DNA from: Myxococcus stipitatus DSM 14675
Lineage (GTDB): Bacteria > Myxococcota > Myxococcia > Myxococcales > Myxococcaceae
NCBI RefSeq assembly: GCF_000331735.1
Contig: NC_020126.1
Coordinates: 806,001-870,000 of the forward strand
DNA: 64,000 bases
Direction of reading: 5' to 3'
A program made the translations under genes and the position numbers. The notes under the pieces were generated by a model, which was given only the letters and a program-made list of their open reading frames with translations, did not search any database and was not told the DNA's origin. Shown here piece by piece: positions 25,699 to 35,036 of this stretch; the first letter of the stretch is position 1; each line of letters opens with the position of its first letter.

Positions 25699-26716
25699 AG
25701 GGGTGCAACTCCTCACGAAACTCGGCCGGAAGCGCGACCCACAACGCCGCGCCCCGGGATGACAGGGAGTGGTGTCGAGGGGTTGGCCGCCTGCGAGCGA
25801 AGTTGCCGCGCGCCGACGCTTCAGCACAGCCTCGCCCTTCCTGATGCGCTTGCACGCACCGTGAAGGCAAGACGGCGAATAGCATGGGTCTGACTTGGAA
25901 GTCGAATTCCGAGATGGCCTACCTGTCGGTAAATTCCAACTTCGCTGGGGGTTGCCGTCGAAGGCTACTCCCGGGGTGGCATCCCCTCGGAGAGCGCCGC
26001 GCTGCGCCAGCGCGATGGCGCGGCGAGCCGAGGCATCCCTTCAATCAAGGCGGTTACAGGGGTGCTTGTGTCATGCAAGCACGGCGCGCCCGATTTCGCT
26101 CGGAGTGTTTGTCAGTGAATAGAGCGCCTGAGCCCAGACAGTCCGGGCCCTCCAGTTGAAAGGCAGGGGGCCGCGCACGCCCAACGCACCTCCTCGCCAT
26201 GCCGACCCCGTTATCCCGCCGCCTCGCCCGTCCCCAGCCCCGTTCCCCGCCGCCCCACCCGCCCCCGGCTTTCCGGCCACACCCTGCCTTTCAACCGGAC
26301 AGACGTCATTGCAAGGTGATTGCCAGGGAGGCCCGTTCCCGCGTCTTCCCTCGGAGCGCGCGGTGGGGACTGGCCCGTGGGACGAGGAAGGTGTCGGCTC
26401 GTCTGAAAAAATCACTGTCCAGCCGTGAACGCGGCGGGAAAAACGACACACCTGAGTGGATGACAGACAGCCCCGCAGGGCAGGCGCCGCTGTGGTGCGC
26501 GCGGGTGCCCTGTCCCGACAGCGGGCGTGACCTGGTGCTGGCGAAGATTTGACAGAGTTGAGTCAGCGCATGTCTGTCCATTCAGGCACCTTGGCTGGCG
26601 TCGAATCCGGCGCCGTCTGGTTCGACGGTCCTCTCCAGCGAGAAGGGTGATGCGTCCCGCGTCGCGGAAGAGGGCGGCGTCTTGCCTTGAACCCAGCAAC
26701 ATCCGAGGAGTCGTCC
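25699..26716. other. 1 kb gene-poor intergenic region with clustered stem-loops
   Basis: No reading frame here has codon use or sequence typical of the neighbours. Its outstanding property is a set of four inverted repeats between 25904 and 26082: a 33-base element with GAATTCCGA and TCGGTAAATTC arms, CTCCCGGGGT with ATCCCCTCGGAG, GCGCTG-CGC-CAGCGC, and GTGCTTG-N7-CAAGCAC. They are clustered tightly enough to suggest a structured RNA. The part from 26100 to 26700 shows a TTGACA hexamer at 26549 but no convincing -10 element. Confidence 0.5.
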
Positions 26717-27826
26717 ATGAACAGCATGAAGTGGGTGATGTCCGCCACGGTGGTGGCGATGACCGTCGTCGGCTGTGGTCCCGCGTCCGCGGTGGATGCG
26801 CCGAAGGACCCGCGGGCGTCGAAGGAGGGCCTCGCGCTGCCGTCCTTCTATGGTTCCGACACGTTGAAGGAGGCGGCCATCGCGGCGGTCCTCCAGTCGG
26901 GCTCCGGGCTGGTCGTCGAGGGCAAGGGCTCTGGCGTGGGCGAGGCCTGCCTGCGCAACGGCGTGGGCTCCAGCGGCTTCTGCGCCGCGGGCGCGCAGAC
27001 GCTGGCCCCCATGTCGCGCGACTTCGCGGCGCCGAAGACGGCGTCGGGCGCGGCCTGTCTCAATGGTGCCTCCGCCGACGCGAAGGGCTGCTGCCCGGGG
27101 GAGCGCAGCAACGTCATTGCCCTGGATGCGGTGATTGCCTACGTGAGCACGACGCGGGCCGCGGCGCTGCCGAGCAATGGCCTCACCACGCAGGAGCTGC
27201 GTCGCATCTTCTTCGCCACGGACAGCTCCGGCGTCGCCATCCCCAGCGCGTGCCCCACCGACTGGAGCGCGCTGGGCCTGCCCTCCGCGCCCATCGTCAA
27301 GTACCGCCGCGACGACCTGTCCGGCACCACGGACACCTTCAAGTCGCTGCTCAAGGGCGGCACCTTCTGCCCGGGCGTGACGGTCATCGTCGATGAGTCC
27401 GCCTCCAACCCCAGCCCCTGCGTCGCGACGGACAACGCGACCACGTGCATCGGCAAGCTGACGGCGTCGAACAACAACGCCATCGGCTATGCCGGAGACC
27501 CGGCGTCCCGCACGGGCAACGCGAAGCTGTCGCTGAAGGCCGTGGCCCCCATCTCCCCGACGACCAGCACGTACGTCGCGCCCACCGTCGCCAACATCCG
27601 CAAGCTGCTCCAGGGCGGCTCCTCGGATGCCTATCCGCTGGCCCGCCGCATCTTCCTGAACGAGAACACCGTCGCCGCCCGCTCCTTCGACGAGGACGTC
27701 CTCTACAACTGGGCCTTCGCCAGCAACCGGGACGAGTTCGAGGCCATCCTCGTGGAGCAGGGCTTCATCGCGTGCACGGAGGGGTCCTCGCTGGACTGCG
27801 GCCCGGGGCTCTGCGGCGCGCCGTGA
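26717..27826 (+). CDS. PstS-like periplasmic binding protein fold lipoprotein, Cys-rich
   Basis: A 369-residue protein started at the ATG at 26717 behind GAGGAG. A lipoprotein signal ends at Cys20 (MTVVGCG). The fold resembles phosphate-binding PstS-type solute receptors: FYGSDTLKEAAIAAVLQSGS near the start, SRDFAAPKT, DLSGTTDTFKSLLKGGTF, and a repeated search pattern of the superfamily. It has many Cys residues (including GCCPG and CTEGSSLDCGPGLC at the end), which suggests disulfides. No transporter genes flank it, so it may be a stand-alone surface receptor. Ligand unknown. Confidence 0.7.
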   Translation: MNSMKWVMSATVVAMTVVGCGPASAVDAPKDPRASKEGLALPSFYGSDTLKEAAIAAVLQSGSGLVVEGKGSGVGEACLRNGVGSSGFCAAGAQTLAPMSRDFAAPKTASGAACLNGASADAKGCCPGERSNVIALDAVIAYVSTTRAAALPSNGLTTQELRRIFFATDSSGVAIPSACPTDWSALGLPSAPIVKYRRDDLSGTTDTFKSLLKGGTFCPGVTVIVDESASNPSPCVATDNATTCIGKLTASNNNAIGYAGDPASRTGNAKLSLKAVAPISPTTSTYVAPTVANIRKLLQGGSSDAYPLARRIFLNENTVAARSFDEDVLYNWAFASNRDEFEAILVEQGFIACTEGSSLDCGPGLCGAP

Positions 27827-27869
27827 GCTGACCTTCGCCCGGGCCACCTCGTGGGGTTCGGCACCGGGC

Positions 27870-27891
27870 CGGAGGAGGGTCCGCTCCTCCG
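27870..27891. repeat. Stem-loop between the PstS-like and Vgb-like genes
   Basis: CGGAGGAG and CTCCTCCG arms (8 bases, loop GGTCCG) sit between the two co-directional genes. Could be an attenuator or a terminator without T tract. Confidence 0.45.
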
Positions 27892-27937
27892 ACCCCGCGT
27901 CGGCTCCCGCTCCCCTTCATTGAAAGGCGTCTTCGCC

Positions 27938-28978
27938 ATGCACCTGAAGAAACGCTTCGTGCCTCGCTCGTCGTTGCTCGCCGTCTGCGCTTCGCTCCTG
28001 GGGGCGCCCGTCCTGGCCTCGGAGGGGCAGGCCGTGCCGTGGGTGTGCCGTGATTCCCAGGGCACGCTCGGCTCCATCGAGGAGCTGGCCCTGCCCACGG
28101 GCTCCGGGCCGCTCAGCATCACGCTGGGGCCAGACCTGGCGCTCTGGTACACGCTGGCGGGCTCCAACAAGATTGGACGGGCCACGCGTGACGGCGTCGT
28201 CACCGAGTTCTCCCTCCCCACGCCCGCCGCCGGGGTGCAGCAGATTGCGGCGAGCTTCGACGGACACCTCTGGTTCACCGAGCTGGCCGCCAACAAGGTC
28301 GGGCGCATCGCTCCGAACGGCACGGTGACGGAGTTCCCGCTGCCGCAGCGAGGCTCCAGCCCCGCCGGCATCACCGCGGGCTTGGATGGCAACGTCTGGT
28401 TCACGGAGCTGGTGGGCAACCGCATCGGCCGCATCACGCCGGAGGGCGTCATCACCGAGTTCCTCCTGCCGACGCCGGGCGCCCAGCCGCGCGCCATCAC
28501 CCAGGGCTTCGACGGCCACCTCTGGTTCGTCGAGCAGGCCGCCAACAAGGTGGGCTCCATCTCCCCCGACGGGGTCATCCGCGAGTTCGACCTGCCCGTG
28601 GCCAAGGCAGGCCCCTCCGCCATCGTCGCGGGCCTGGATGGCCACGTCTGGTTCACGGAGCAGGCGGGGAACCGCATCAGCCGCATCACGTCCGACGGCG
28701 TGGTGACGCAGTTCTCCTTACCCACGGAGGGCAGCCAGCCGAATGCCCTCGCGGTGGGGCCGGACGGCCAGCTCTGGTTCACCCAGCTCGCCGGCAACCG
28801 CATTGGCCGCATCACCTATGCGGGGGCCATCACGGAGTACGCCCTGCCCACGCCCGGCAGCAGGCCCTCCGGCATCGTCGTGGCGCCTCCGGGCCGTTGG
28901 TGCGTGGACGCGCACCTGTGGTTCACCGCGCGGGGCACCCACAAGCTCGGGAAGATTCGGGCGCTCCCCGTTCCGTAA
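27938..28978 (+). CDS. Secreted seven-bladed Vgb-like beta-propeller protein
   Basis: A 346-residue secreted protein: signal peptide to about residue 28 (SLLAVCASLLGAPVLASEG), then seven repeats of about 42 residues of the form ITxGLDGHVWFTE...GRITPDGVITEF. This is the virginiamycin B lyase (streptogramin lyase) fold. Many propellers of this kind are not lyases, and I cannot confirm the catalytic His by eye, so antibiotic inactivation should not be assumed. It follows the PstS-like lipoprotein gene on the same strand. Confidence 0.85.
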   Translation: MHLKKRFVPRSSLLAVCASLLGAPVLASEGQAVPWVCRDSQGTLGSIEELALPTGSGPLSITLGPDLALWYTLAGSNKIGRATRDGVVTEFSLPTPAAGVQQIAASFDGHLWFTELAANKVGRIAPNGTVTEFPLPQRGSSPAGITAGLDGNVWFTELVGNRIGRITPEGVITEFLLPTPGAQPRAITQGFDGHLWFVEQAANKVGSISPDGVIREFDLPVAKAGPSAIVAGLDGHVWFTEQAGNRISRITSDGVVTQFSLPTEGSQPNALAVGPDGQLWFTQLAGNRIGRITYAGAITEYALPTPGSRPSGIVVAPPGRWCVDAHLWFTARGTHKLGKIRALPVP

Positions 28979-29081
28979 GGCGCTCCTGAGGCGCCCGTGC
29001 CGGCGCGCACCGTCCGTCGTCAGGTCTCCGCAAGGGAGCGGGAGGGAAGGTGCGCGCAGGCCGTCCCGAGGCGGGCCTGGA

Positions 29082-29128
29082 CGCGAGGACCCTTGCGAGC
29101 GTCAACGCTCGAGAGTGGGGTCCTCGCG
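29082..29128. terminator. Nested perfect hairpin between convergent genes
   Basis: An outer 11-base perfect repeat (CGCGAGGACCC and GGGTCCTCGCG) encloses an inner 7-base one (CGAGCGT and ACGCTCG, loop CA). It lies five bases before the stop of the minus-strand gene and about 100 bases after the propeller gene, so it can act for both. Confidence 0.65.
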
Positions 29129-29133
29129 CTTGT

Positions 29134-30015
29134 TCACATCCGCTCCCAGGCAAGGATTGTCTTCAGATAGCCCTGGCGGTTCGAGAGGAAGCCGGAGCGC
29201 TTGTAGTCGACGACTCCCGCGACGTGGAAGAAGAAGTCCCACGTGTTCGGGGCGGTGCGGATGCCGAAGACCAGGCACATGGTCTCCTGGAGCGCGACGC
29301 CCTTGCGGCCCTGTCCCTCCTTGCGCGTGCGGTAGTCACGCGTCACCGTCGATTCGACCTTCGCGCCCCTCGCGTCGTCCCAGACCTTGGCCAGGTAGTC
29401 GGCCTTGCGCATCTGGTGGGTGATGGCCTCGGTGTCGCGCCGCGCCGCCGCGAGCAGGCTGTCCATGTAGTCCTCGGACAGGCCCGGCTGGCCGTGGCCG
29501 ACGTCGGGCGGTTCGGCGATCTTGTTGGCGTTGACGTGATGAACCCGGACCTGCTGGGTGCCGGTGTCCTGTGTCACATAGAAATGACAGCCGTTGAAGG
29601 GCCCCGACATCATCAGGGGCGGCCCGGCGTTGGAGAGCTCCATCGAGACGATGCAGGAGTCCTCCCAGCTCAGGTACTGACAGCCCAGCGCGCCTCCGGG
29701 ATTGTCTGGATAGGCGTGCAGTTCGTTGACCGGTGCGCCGCCGTAGGCGCCCTGGGTCTCCGCCGTGATGTCCAGGTAGAGGGTGATGTTGTTCTGTAGG
29801 AGGACGGCGTTGTTGGGTGCCGCGGCCTCTCCCGCGACGACCATCGCCGTGATGTCGGCCCTGGTGAGGCCCATGAACGGGGCGTTCGTGGCCAGGGGCC
29901 TGGTGCGGTTGTACCAGGCGGCGGTGGGACGGTGGTTGATGCTCAGGAAGAGGGGCTTCTTCTCGAGGAGGTTCAGCCGTGTGCCGATGTTGTTGAACTG
30001 GTCGATGAGGGACAT
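29134..30015 (-). CDS. Unrecognised protein, candidate CNF/BLF1-like glutamine deamidase
   Basis: A 293-residue protein without signal peptide or TM segments and with less typical composition than its neighbours. I do not recognise a named family. The segment MSGPFNGCHFYVTQD (Cys143 in a Gly-Cys turn after MSG) followed by a strand and His159/His160 resembles the LSGC...His catalytic layout of CNF1-type deamidases (Cys866 and His881 in CNF1, 15 apart). Here the gap is 16 or 17. A beta-rich body and a carboxy-terminal GFLSNRQGYLKTILAW follow. This is a weak structural inference, not a family assignment. Confidence 0.5.
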   Translation of the reverse strand: MSLIDQFNNIGTRLNLLEKKPLFLSINHRPTAAWYNRTRPLATNAPFMGLTRADITAMVVAGEAAAPNNAVLLQNNITLYLDITAETQGAYGGAPVNELHAYPDNPGGALGCQYLSWEDSCIVSMELSNAGPPLMMSGPFNGCHFYVTQDTGTQQVRVHHVNANKIAEPPDVGHGQPGLSEDYMDSLLAAARRDTEAITHQMRKADYLAKVWDDARGAKVESTVTRDYRTRKEGQGRKGVALQETMCLVFGIRTAPNTWDFFFHVAGVVDYKRSGFLSNRQGYLKTILAWERM

Positions 30016-30339
30016 CCGAGGCTCCTGGCTCAGCTCCAGGTGTACTTCAGTTCTCGGGTGTCGCCCACATCCTCGGACATCGCCCCGAGGCGGCCCTCAT
30101 CCTGGGTCTTCGCTCGGGGAAACCCACGCGCTCGGGAAGCGTCGCACGCGCTCCATTCCGTGACACGCTCCGGGTGGGTGCGGGGCATGTCTGGTTTTGT
30201 TGCAAGGACTTGTCATTGACGGACGGTGCGTGCGGCTAGGGTGCGCCCATCCTGGCGGGTTCCTCCTGTCTGGCTGGACCTGATGGGAGGGGCTCGGGGG
30301 TGGTCAAGGCGCATCCATGGGATGCGGAGGGACATGCAC
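30016..30339. other. Divergent intergenic region
   Basis: 324 bases between two divergent genes. TTGACG at 30216 and TAGGGT at 30237 could be a promoter for the four-haem gene, but the 15-base spacer is short. Nothing else recognised. Confidence 0.3.
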
Positions 30340-33105
30340 ATGGGGATGACACGGATTGGGTCTGTCCCAACCCGCGCGCGGGTGTTGTGTCTGGCATTCA
30401 CAGCGGTCCTCCAGGCTTGTTCCTCCGAGCCCCCCGACGTGAAGGGCATCCCCGTGGACGTGCCCGAGCATTCGCGCCTGTGCCGCCCCGCGCGCTCCGG
30501 CGAGCGGATTCCGCTGCGGCAGGCCGCGACGCGCCCCACGGTGACGGAGCGCTTCGAGGGCCTGCGGGCGCGCGCGGAGGAGCAGTGTGGCGCCTGTCAC
30601 CTCGCGCCCCACGCACAAGGAGGCTTCCAGTTCACCGCCGACCTGGAGGGGCTGAAGCGCGACGGCGCGCGAATGGCCCTGAAGGCGGCGCAGGGCGAGA
30701 TGCCGCCGAGGGCCTCGGCCCCGCAGCTCAAGGAGGCGGTGGAGTGGTCGTGCGCGCTGAGGGCGTGGCTGGCGCGAGGCACCCCGGAGGGGGCGTTCCC
30801 CGTGTCGTGTGATGCGTCCTCGGAAGGGGGCGTGACGGTGGCGCGCGAGGTGGGGGAGGGGATGACCGACCTGGGGCACTGCGTCCCGGAGGTCTATCCG
30901 CAGGCCCCGCTGGGCTCGGATGCGCCCAAGGACGCCTTCTTCGCCGGACTCACGAAGCTGCCGCGCCTGCTGTCCGAGACGGACACGGACATCATGACGT
31001 TCGACGCGCTGAAGCTGGTGGAGCGCGGCACCGTCGCGTTCGCGCCGACCTATCCCCTCTTCTCGGACAACGCCAAGAAGCTGCGGTGGGTCCACGTGCC
31101 GGCGGGGCAGTCCATCCGCTACGACGCGGAGACCGGGAGGTTCCACATCCCTCCCAACACGCGCTTCTACAAGACCTTCTTCAAGGCCGTCGCCGACAAG
31201 AGAGGCCAGCGCCGCTACCGCAAGGTGGAGACGCGCCTCATCGTCGTGCGGGAGCCGTGGAACCAGTCCCTCTTCGGGACCTACTTGTGGAACGAGGATG
31301 AGACCGTCGCGGAGCTGCACGACCTGCGCTACCGGAACGACGAGCCCTTCTCCGACCGCGTGCTCGTCTACACGGCCTATGAGCTGGGCGGCGCCACGCG
31401 GAACTACGCGGTCCCCGGCGCCCACCGGTGCATCCAGTGTCACAGCGGCGCGGAGGCCCAGAACTTCGTCCTGGGCTTCACCCCGTTGCAGCTCAACCGC
31501 CGCGCCCCGGGGGAGGCGGGGGTGGATGAGAAGACCGTCATGGGCGAGGACGAGCTGAACCAGCTGGACCGGCTGGTGCACTACGGCGTCATCACCGGGG
31601 TGCCCGCGTCCCCGTCGCCGGAGGCGCTGGAGGCAGCGCTGCCTCGGCTGGAGCACTCGGCCCAGGCGCTGCCGTCGTCGGAGGAGGCGCGCAAGGCGGT
31701 GCTGGAGCTTCAAGGGTACTTCGTGGGCAACTGCGCCCAGTGCCACAACCCGCGAGGGTTCGCGGTGGTGAGCAACCCCGCCATCGCCTCGCTGGACTTC
31801 TCCGCGGGCGGCACGCTGTTCGGCTGGAACCCGTGTGGCGTCAAGGAGAGCAACGGGCAGCGCGTGTACGCGGACTGCGCGGTGGCGGACTTCCAGCAGG
31901 ACCTGCTGCTGCGCTCGCCCTCCAGCACCCTGTATCAGCGCGTGGCGCGCGACACGGACGCCCGCGTCATCCACATGCCCACCAACGTGCCGGGCAAGGA
32001 CTGCCGCGCGTCGCTGCTCGTGGCGCGCTACCTGGCGACGCTGGAGTGGCCCGCCGAGAAGACCTTGGACCCGGAGCAGAAGCGCGCGGCCGTGCAGGCG
32101 CGGCTGCGTCAGGCGGACACGGTCGTGGCGGGCGCGTGCTCGGACCCGGTGGACGTGCAGTGGGTGACCGAGGACTTCACCGACAAGGTGCCCTACACGC
32201 CGCGCAATCCCGCGTGGCGAGAGGCCATCGGTCACGGCCCCTTCGAGTTCCTCACCCGCTACGCCATCACCGACCGGCACGAGCAACTCGCGCACAAGCG
32301 CTTCCCCACCAACTGGTGGCTGCCCAAGCGCGCCTGCCGTTTCCCCACGCAGAACAGTCCGCCCTCGGGACATGACCCGTGGAATGACTCGCGCGACGCG
32401 TGGATGGTGAACGCGCTGGGCAACCCCCGCGCGCCCTGGGGCGAGCTCTACCACTCCACCCCGGGCGCCACCGCCTTCCAGGGCATCTGCGCCAACTGCC
32501 ACGGCCGCACGGGGGATGGACAGACGGGCGCGGCGAAGGTGCTGGTGGCCCTCAACGGGGGCCGCGTGGCCAACCTCGTCAGCGGCATGTTCGGCGCCAC
32601 GAATGGCACATCCCACCTGGCGCTCTTCGACAGCCTCAACCCCCACGGAGGCGCGCGCTACCTCGCGTACATGGCGTCGGGCGGGACGCCCATCCAGTTC
32701 ACCCCGGAGTTCATGAGCGCGTGGATCAAATACGGGGAGGTGGACATCGACTTCTCGCCGCGCACCTCGGATTGGACGCGGTGGGGAGCGAACATGCTGG
32801 GCGCGGGCCGTGGCGCGTGTGACCTCATCCGCACCGGGAACTTCGGCACCGCGTCCGCCGAGCCACCCAGTGGCAACCGCAACGCGGTGGGCGCCGTGCG
32901 CATGTGGGAAGAGGTCTGCACGCTCGACAACCCGCTGACGGAGGCCATCCGCGCCGGACAGGAGCCCGCGCTGTCGGAGTGGCTCCAGCATGCGCAGTTC
33001 AACGTGGGGATGATGGCCTACTTCTACCTGCGAGATGAGCTGTCTCGAGGCGCCGAGGGCATCTACCCCCTGCGGACCGAGTGTGAGCGCCGAGGGGCCC
33101 CATGA
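30340..33105 (+). CDS. Large four-haem cytochrome c-like lipoprotein
   Basis: A 921-residue secreted lipoprotein. The start at 30340 is supported by GGAGGG eight bases upstream; several ATG codons cluster there. The lipobox is VLQAC. Four CxxCH haem-binding motifs are visible: CGACH (residue 83), CIQCH (364), CAQCH (465) and CANCH (717), the first and last within cytochrome c-like context (MxP around GEMPPRAS, and NGGRVANLVSGMFGA). This would make it an envelope electron-transfer or redox sensing protein. No redox enzyme partner is adjacent. Overlaps the next gene's reading frame by ATGA at 33102. Confidence 0.82.
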   Translation: MGMTRIGSVPTRARVLCLAFTAVLQACSSEPPDVKGIPVDVPEHSRLCRPARSGERIPLRQAATRPTVTERFEGLRARAEEQCGACHLAPHAQGGFQFTADLEGLKRDGARMALKAAQGEMPPRASAPQLKEAVEWSCALRAWLARGTPEGAFPVSCDASSEGGVTVAREVGEGMTDLGHCVPEVYPQAPLGSDAPKDAFFAGLTKLPRLLSETDTDIMTFDALKLVERGTVAFAPTYPLFSDNAKKLRWVHVPAGQSIRYDAETGRFHIPPNTRFYKTFFKAVADKRGQRRYRKVETRLIVVREPWNQSLFGTYLWNEDETVAELHDLRYRNDEPFSDRVLVYTAYELGGATRNYAVPGAHRCIQCHSGAEAQNFVLGFTPLQLNRRAPGEAGVDEKTVMGEDELNQLDRLVHYGVITGVPASPSPEALEAALPRLEHSAQALPSSEEARKAVLELQGYFVGNCAQCHNPRGFAVVSNPAIASLDFSAGGTLFGWNPCGVKESNGQRVYADCAVADFQQDLLLRSPSSTLYQRVARDTDARVIHMPTNVPGKDCRASLLVARYLATLEWPAEKTLDPEQKRAAVQARLRQADTVVAGACSDPVDVQWVTEDFTDKVPYTPRNPAWREAIGHGPFEFLTRYAITDRHEQLAHKRFPTNWWLPKRACRFPTQNSPPSGHDPWNDSRDAWMVNALGNPRAPWGELYHSTPGATAFQGICANCHGRTGDGQTGAAKVLVALNGGRVANLVSGMFGATNGTSHLALFDSLNPHGGARYLAYMASGGTPIQFTPEFMSAWIKYGEVDIDFSPRTSDWTRWGANMLGAGRGACDLIRTGNFGTASAEPPSGNRNAVGAVRMWEEVCTLDNPLTEAIRAGQEPALSEWLQHAQFNVGMMAYFYLRDELSRGAEGIYPLRTECERRGAP

Positions 33106-33146
33106 GCCGCCGCGCGGGTGTGAATCCTTTCATCGGGAGAGCCAGC

Positions 33147-34952
33147 ATGAAGAGCAACGTCCTGGGCGTGTGGCTGTTGATGTTGGGAGGACTCCTGGCG
33201 TCGGGCGCCGTGGGGTGTGGCGATGACGGCGGGGAGGGTTCACCGCGGGACTCGGGAGTCTTCGATGCGGGCCGGGATGGGGGACCCAGGCCCGAGGACG
33301 GAGGTCGGGATGGCGATGGGGTGCCGGACTCCGGCCGCGATGGAGGCGAGGATGGAGGCGACGACGCGGGGCGTGACAGCGGCTCCGTGACGCCGGACGC
33401 CGGTGATGACGGGGGCTCGGGTGAGCCCGACGCGGGCCGGGACGCCGGGCCGAGCGTGCGTCACCGCGCGCACGTGCGCTTCGTCAACGTGTTCCTCGGC
33501 ACGAAGGGCAATCCCTCCGACCAGGTGGACCGTCCCTGGACGCCCTTCCAGGTGGACCTGTACGTGGGGGGCACGAAGCGCTTCGCCTCGGTGGCGGCGG
33601 GCAACGCGGCGGTGACGGCGTTCCAGGAAGTGGAGCTGACGGGGCCCACGCAGGTGGTGCGGCTGGCGGCGCGGGACGCGGAGGGGGATGGGGCCGCGCC
33701 GGAGCTGGCCGCGCTGGAAGGCACCTCGCTGGCGGCGGGGGACTGGGTGACGGTGGTGGGCTCGGGCTCGCTGCTCCAGGTGGGGCAGGAGCGCCCGGAC
33801 AAGCCGCGCCTGGTGGTGCTGAGGGACCACGCCTTCACCCCCGTGACGGAGCCGGACTCCGTGCGCGTGCGCTTCATGTCCGCGGACCGGGTCCTCTCCG
33901 CGACCGCGCGGCGGCGCTTCGCGAACGAGTCGGGCGTGCCCTTCGAGAACAACACCGTGGAGGCGTACTCGGTGGACACGGTGGAGAACGGCGTCACCCT
34001 CCCCGCGGACACCTCGCGCGTGGCCATCGTCGGCACGACGCCCGCCTTCACGCCGGCGCAGAGCGGCTGGCTCTACTACTCCCTGCCGGAGGGGACGCTC
34101 GTCGCGGGACAGGCGTACTACGCCATCAACACCGGCGAGGACCGGCGCACCCTCCCCGACGAGGGCGCCGCCGCATTGCTCCTCGTCACCGCGAAGCGGG
34201 ATGAGACGGTCCGCTTGAAGCGCGGGCCGCTCGTCTACTTCTTCAACGGCTTGCTGCCCGCGACGCCGGGCGGGACGACGCCCTCGCTCCAGGTCATCCA
34301 GGGCTCGCTCAACGTCGCCACCGCCATGACGTACGGCGCGGCGCCCAAGGTGGCGGACCTGCCGGTGACGGCCTCGGGGCTCTCGGTGCGTGTCACCGTG
34401 AGTGGCCAGCCCGCGCAAGGCGTGCTCGAGTCCGCGGACGTGGGCCCGCTGGAGGCGGGGCGCCGCTACCTGGGCGTGCTGTGCGGACGTCAGGGCGCGT
34501 CGCCGACGCTCACGGTGGTGAAGGACGAGTTCGCGCCGGACGCGCCGCAGGCTCCCTTCCTGCGCATCATTCCCTGCTCGGCCAGCGCGCCGACGCCGCT
34601 CGACTTCGGCGCGTACGCGTTCCAGGCGGATGGCTCCAGCCGGGACACCTTCACGCCGCTGCTCACCGGGCTCTCGTACACGCTGGCCTCGCAGCCCGTC
34701 ACCGGCGTGGCCTTCGCTCCGCCCGTCTCCACCTCCACGCCCGCGTACACGTGGCTGGGCGTGAAGACGACGGGGGACTCACCCGTGGAGCGCACCATCC
34801 GGGGGCGTGTGCTCGGCACGCCCTCCTTCCTCATCCTCATGGGGGAGTGGGACGGCTCGCTCACGTACCGCACGCTCAACACGCGGCTGAATGCGTGGGG
34901 CGCCTCCGCGCCCAATGACGCCACCTTCAGCCCGCTGCCTTCGCCGCCGTGA
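33147..34952 (+). CDS. Lipoprotein with Asp/Gly-rich linker, partner of the haem protein
   Basis: A 601-residue predicted lipoprotein. The ATG at 33147 follows GGGAGAGCCAGC; an ATG at 33102 that overlaps the upstream stop would also be possible and would indicate coupling. The signal ends at ASGAVGC. About 80 residues of DAGRDGG-type linker follow, then repeated beta modules beginning HVRFVNVFLG, VDLYVGGTKRFASVAAG and a later VRFMSADRV and GLSVRVTVSGQPAQG, somewhat like DUF4397 modules. It is probably surface-exposed and directly follows the four-haem gene, so the two may work as a pair. Confidence 0.65.
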   Translation: MKSNVLGVWLLMLGGLLASGAVGCGDDGGEGSPRDSGVFDAGRDGGPRPEDGGRDGDGVPDSGRDGGEDGGDDAGRDSGSVTPDAGDDGGSGEPDAGRDAGPSVRHRAHVRFVNVFLGTKGNPSDQVDRPWTPFQVDLYVGGTKRFASVAAGNAAVTAFQEVELTGPTQVVRLAARDAEGDGAAPELAALEGTSLAAGDWVTVVGSGSLLQVGQERPDKPRLVVLRDHAFTPVTEPDSVRVRFMSADRVLSATARRRFANESGVPFENNTVEAYSVDTVENGVTLPADTSRVAIVGTTPAFTPAQSGWLYYSLPEGTLVAGQAYYAINTGEDRRTLPDEGAAALLLVTAKRDETVRLKRGPLVYFFNGLLPATPGGTTPSLQVIQGSLNVATAMTYGAAPKVADLPVTASGLSVRVTVSGQPAQGVLESADVGPLEAGRRYLGVLCGRQGASPTLTVVKDEFAPDAPQAPFLRIIPCSASAPTPLDFGAYAFQADGSSRDTFTPLLTGLSYTLASQPVTGVAFAPPVSTSTPAYTWLGVKTTGDSPVERTIRGRVLGTPSFLILMGEWDGSLTYRTLNTRLNAWGASAPNDATFSPLPSPP

Positions 34953-34974
34953 GGTGCCGTCGCTGAAAACACCA

Positions 34975-35012
34975 ACGCCCGCCCGCGGCCTCGTCCGGCC
35001 GCCAGCGGGCGT
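34975..35012. terminator. Bidirectional terminator
   Basis: ACGCCCGC and GCGGGCGT (8-base perfect arms) flank an inner CGGCC/GGCCG pair; read from the minus strand it is followed by TTGGTGTTTT. It separates the lipoprotein gene from the convergent small secreted protein gene. Confidence 0.7.
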
Positions 35013-35036
35013 CGTGTGTCCCTGGAGCGGAGGACT

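Noticed and set aside
25884..26159. Short plus-strand frame inside the gene-free region
   Set aside because: Arg/Pro/Ala-rich, no ribosome binding site, overlaps the inverted repeats; not credible as a gene.
26549..26590. TTGACA hexamer as a promoter for the PstS-like gene
   Set aside because: No acceptable -10 hexamer at 16-18 bases; may be chance.
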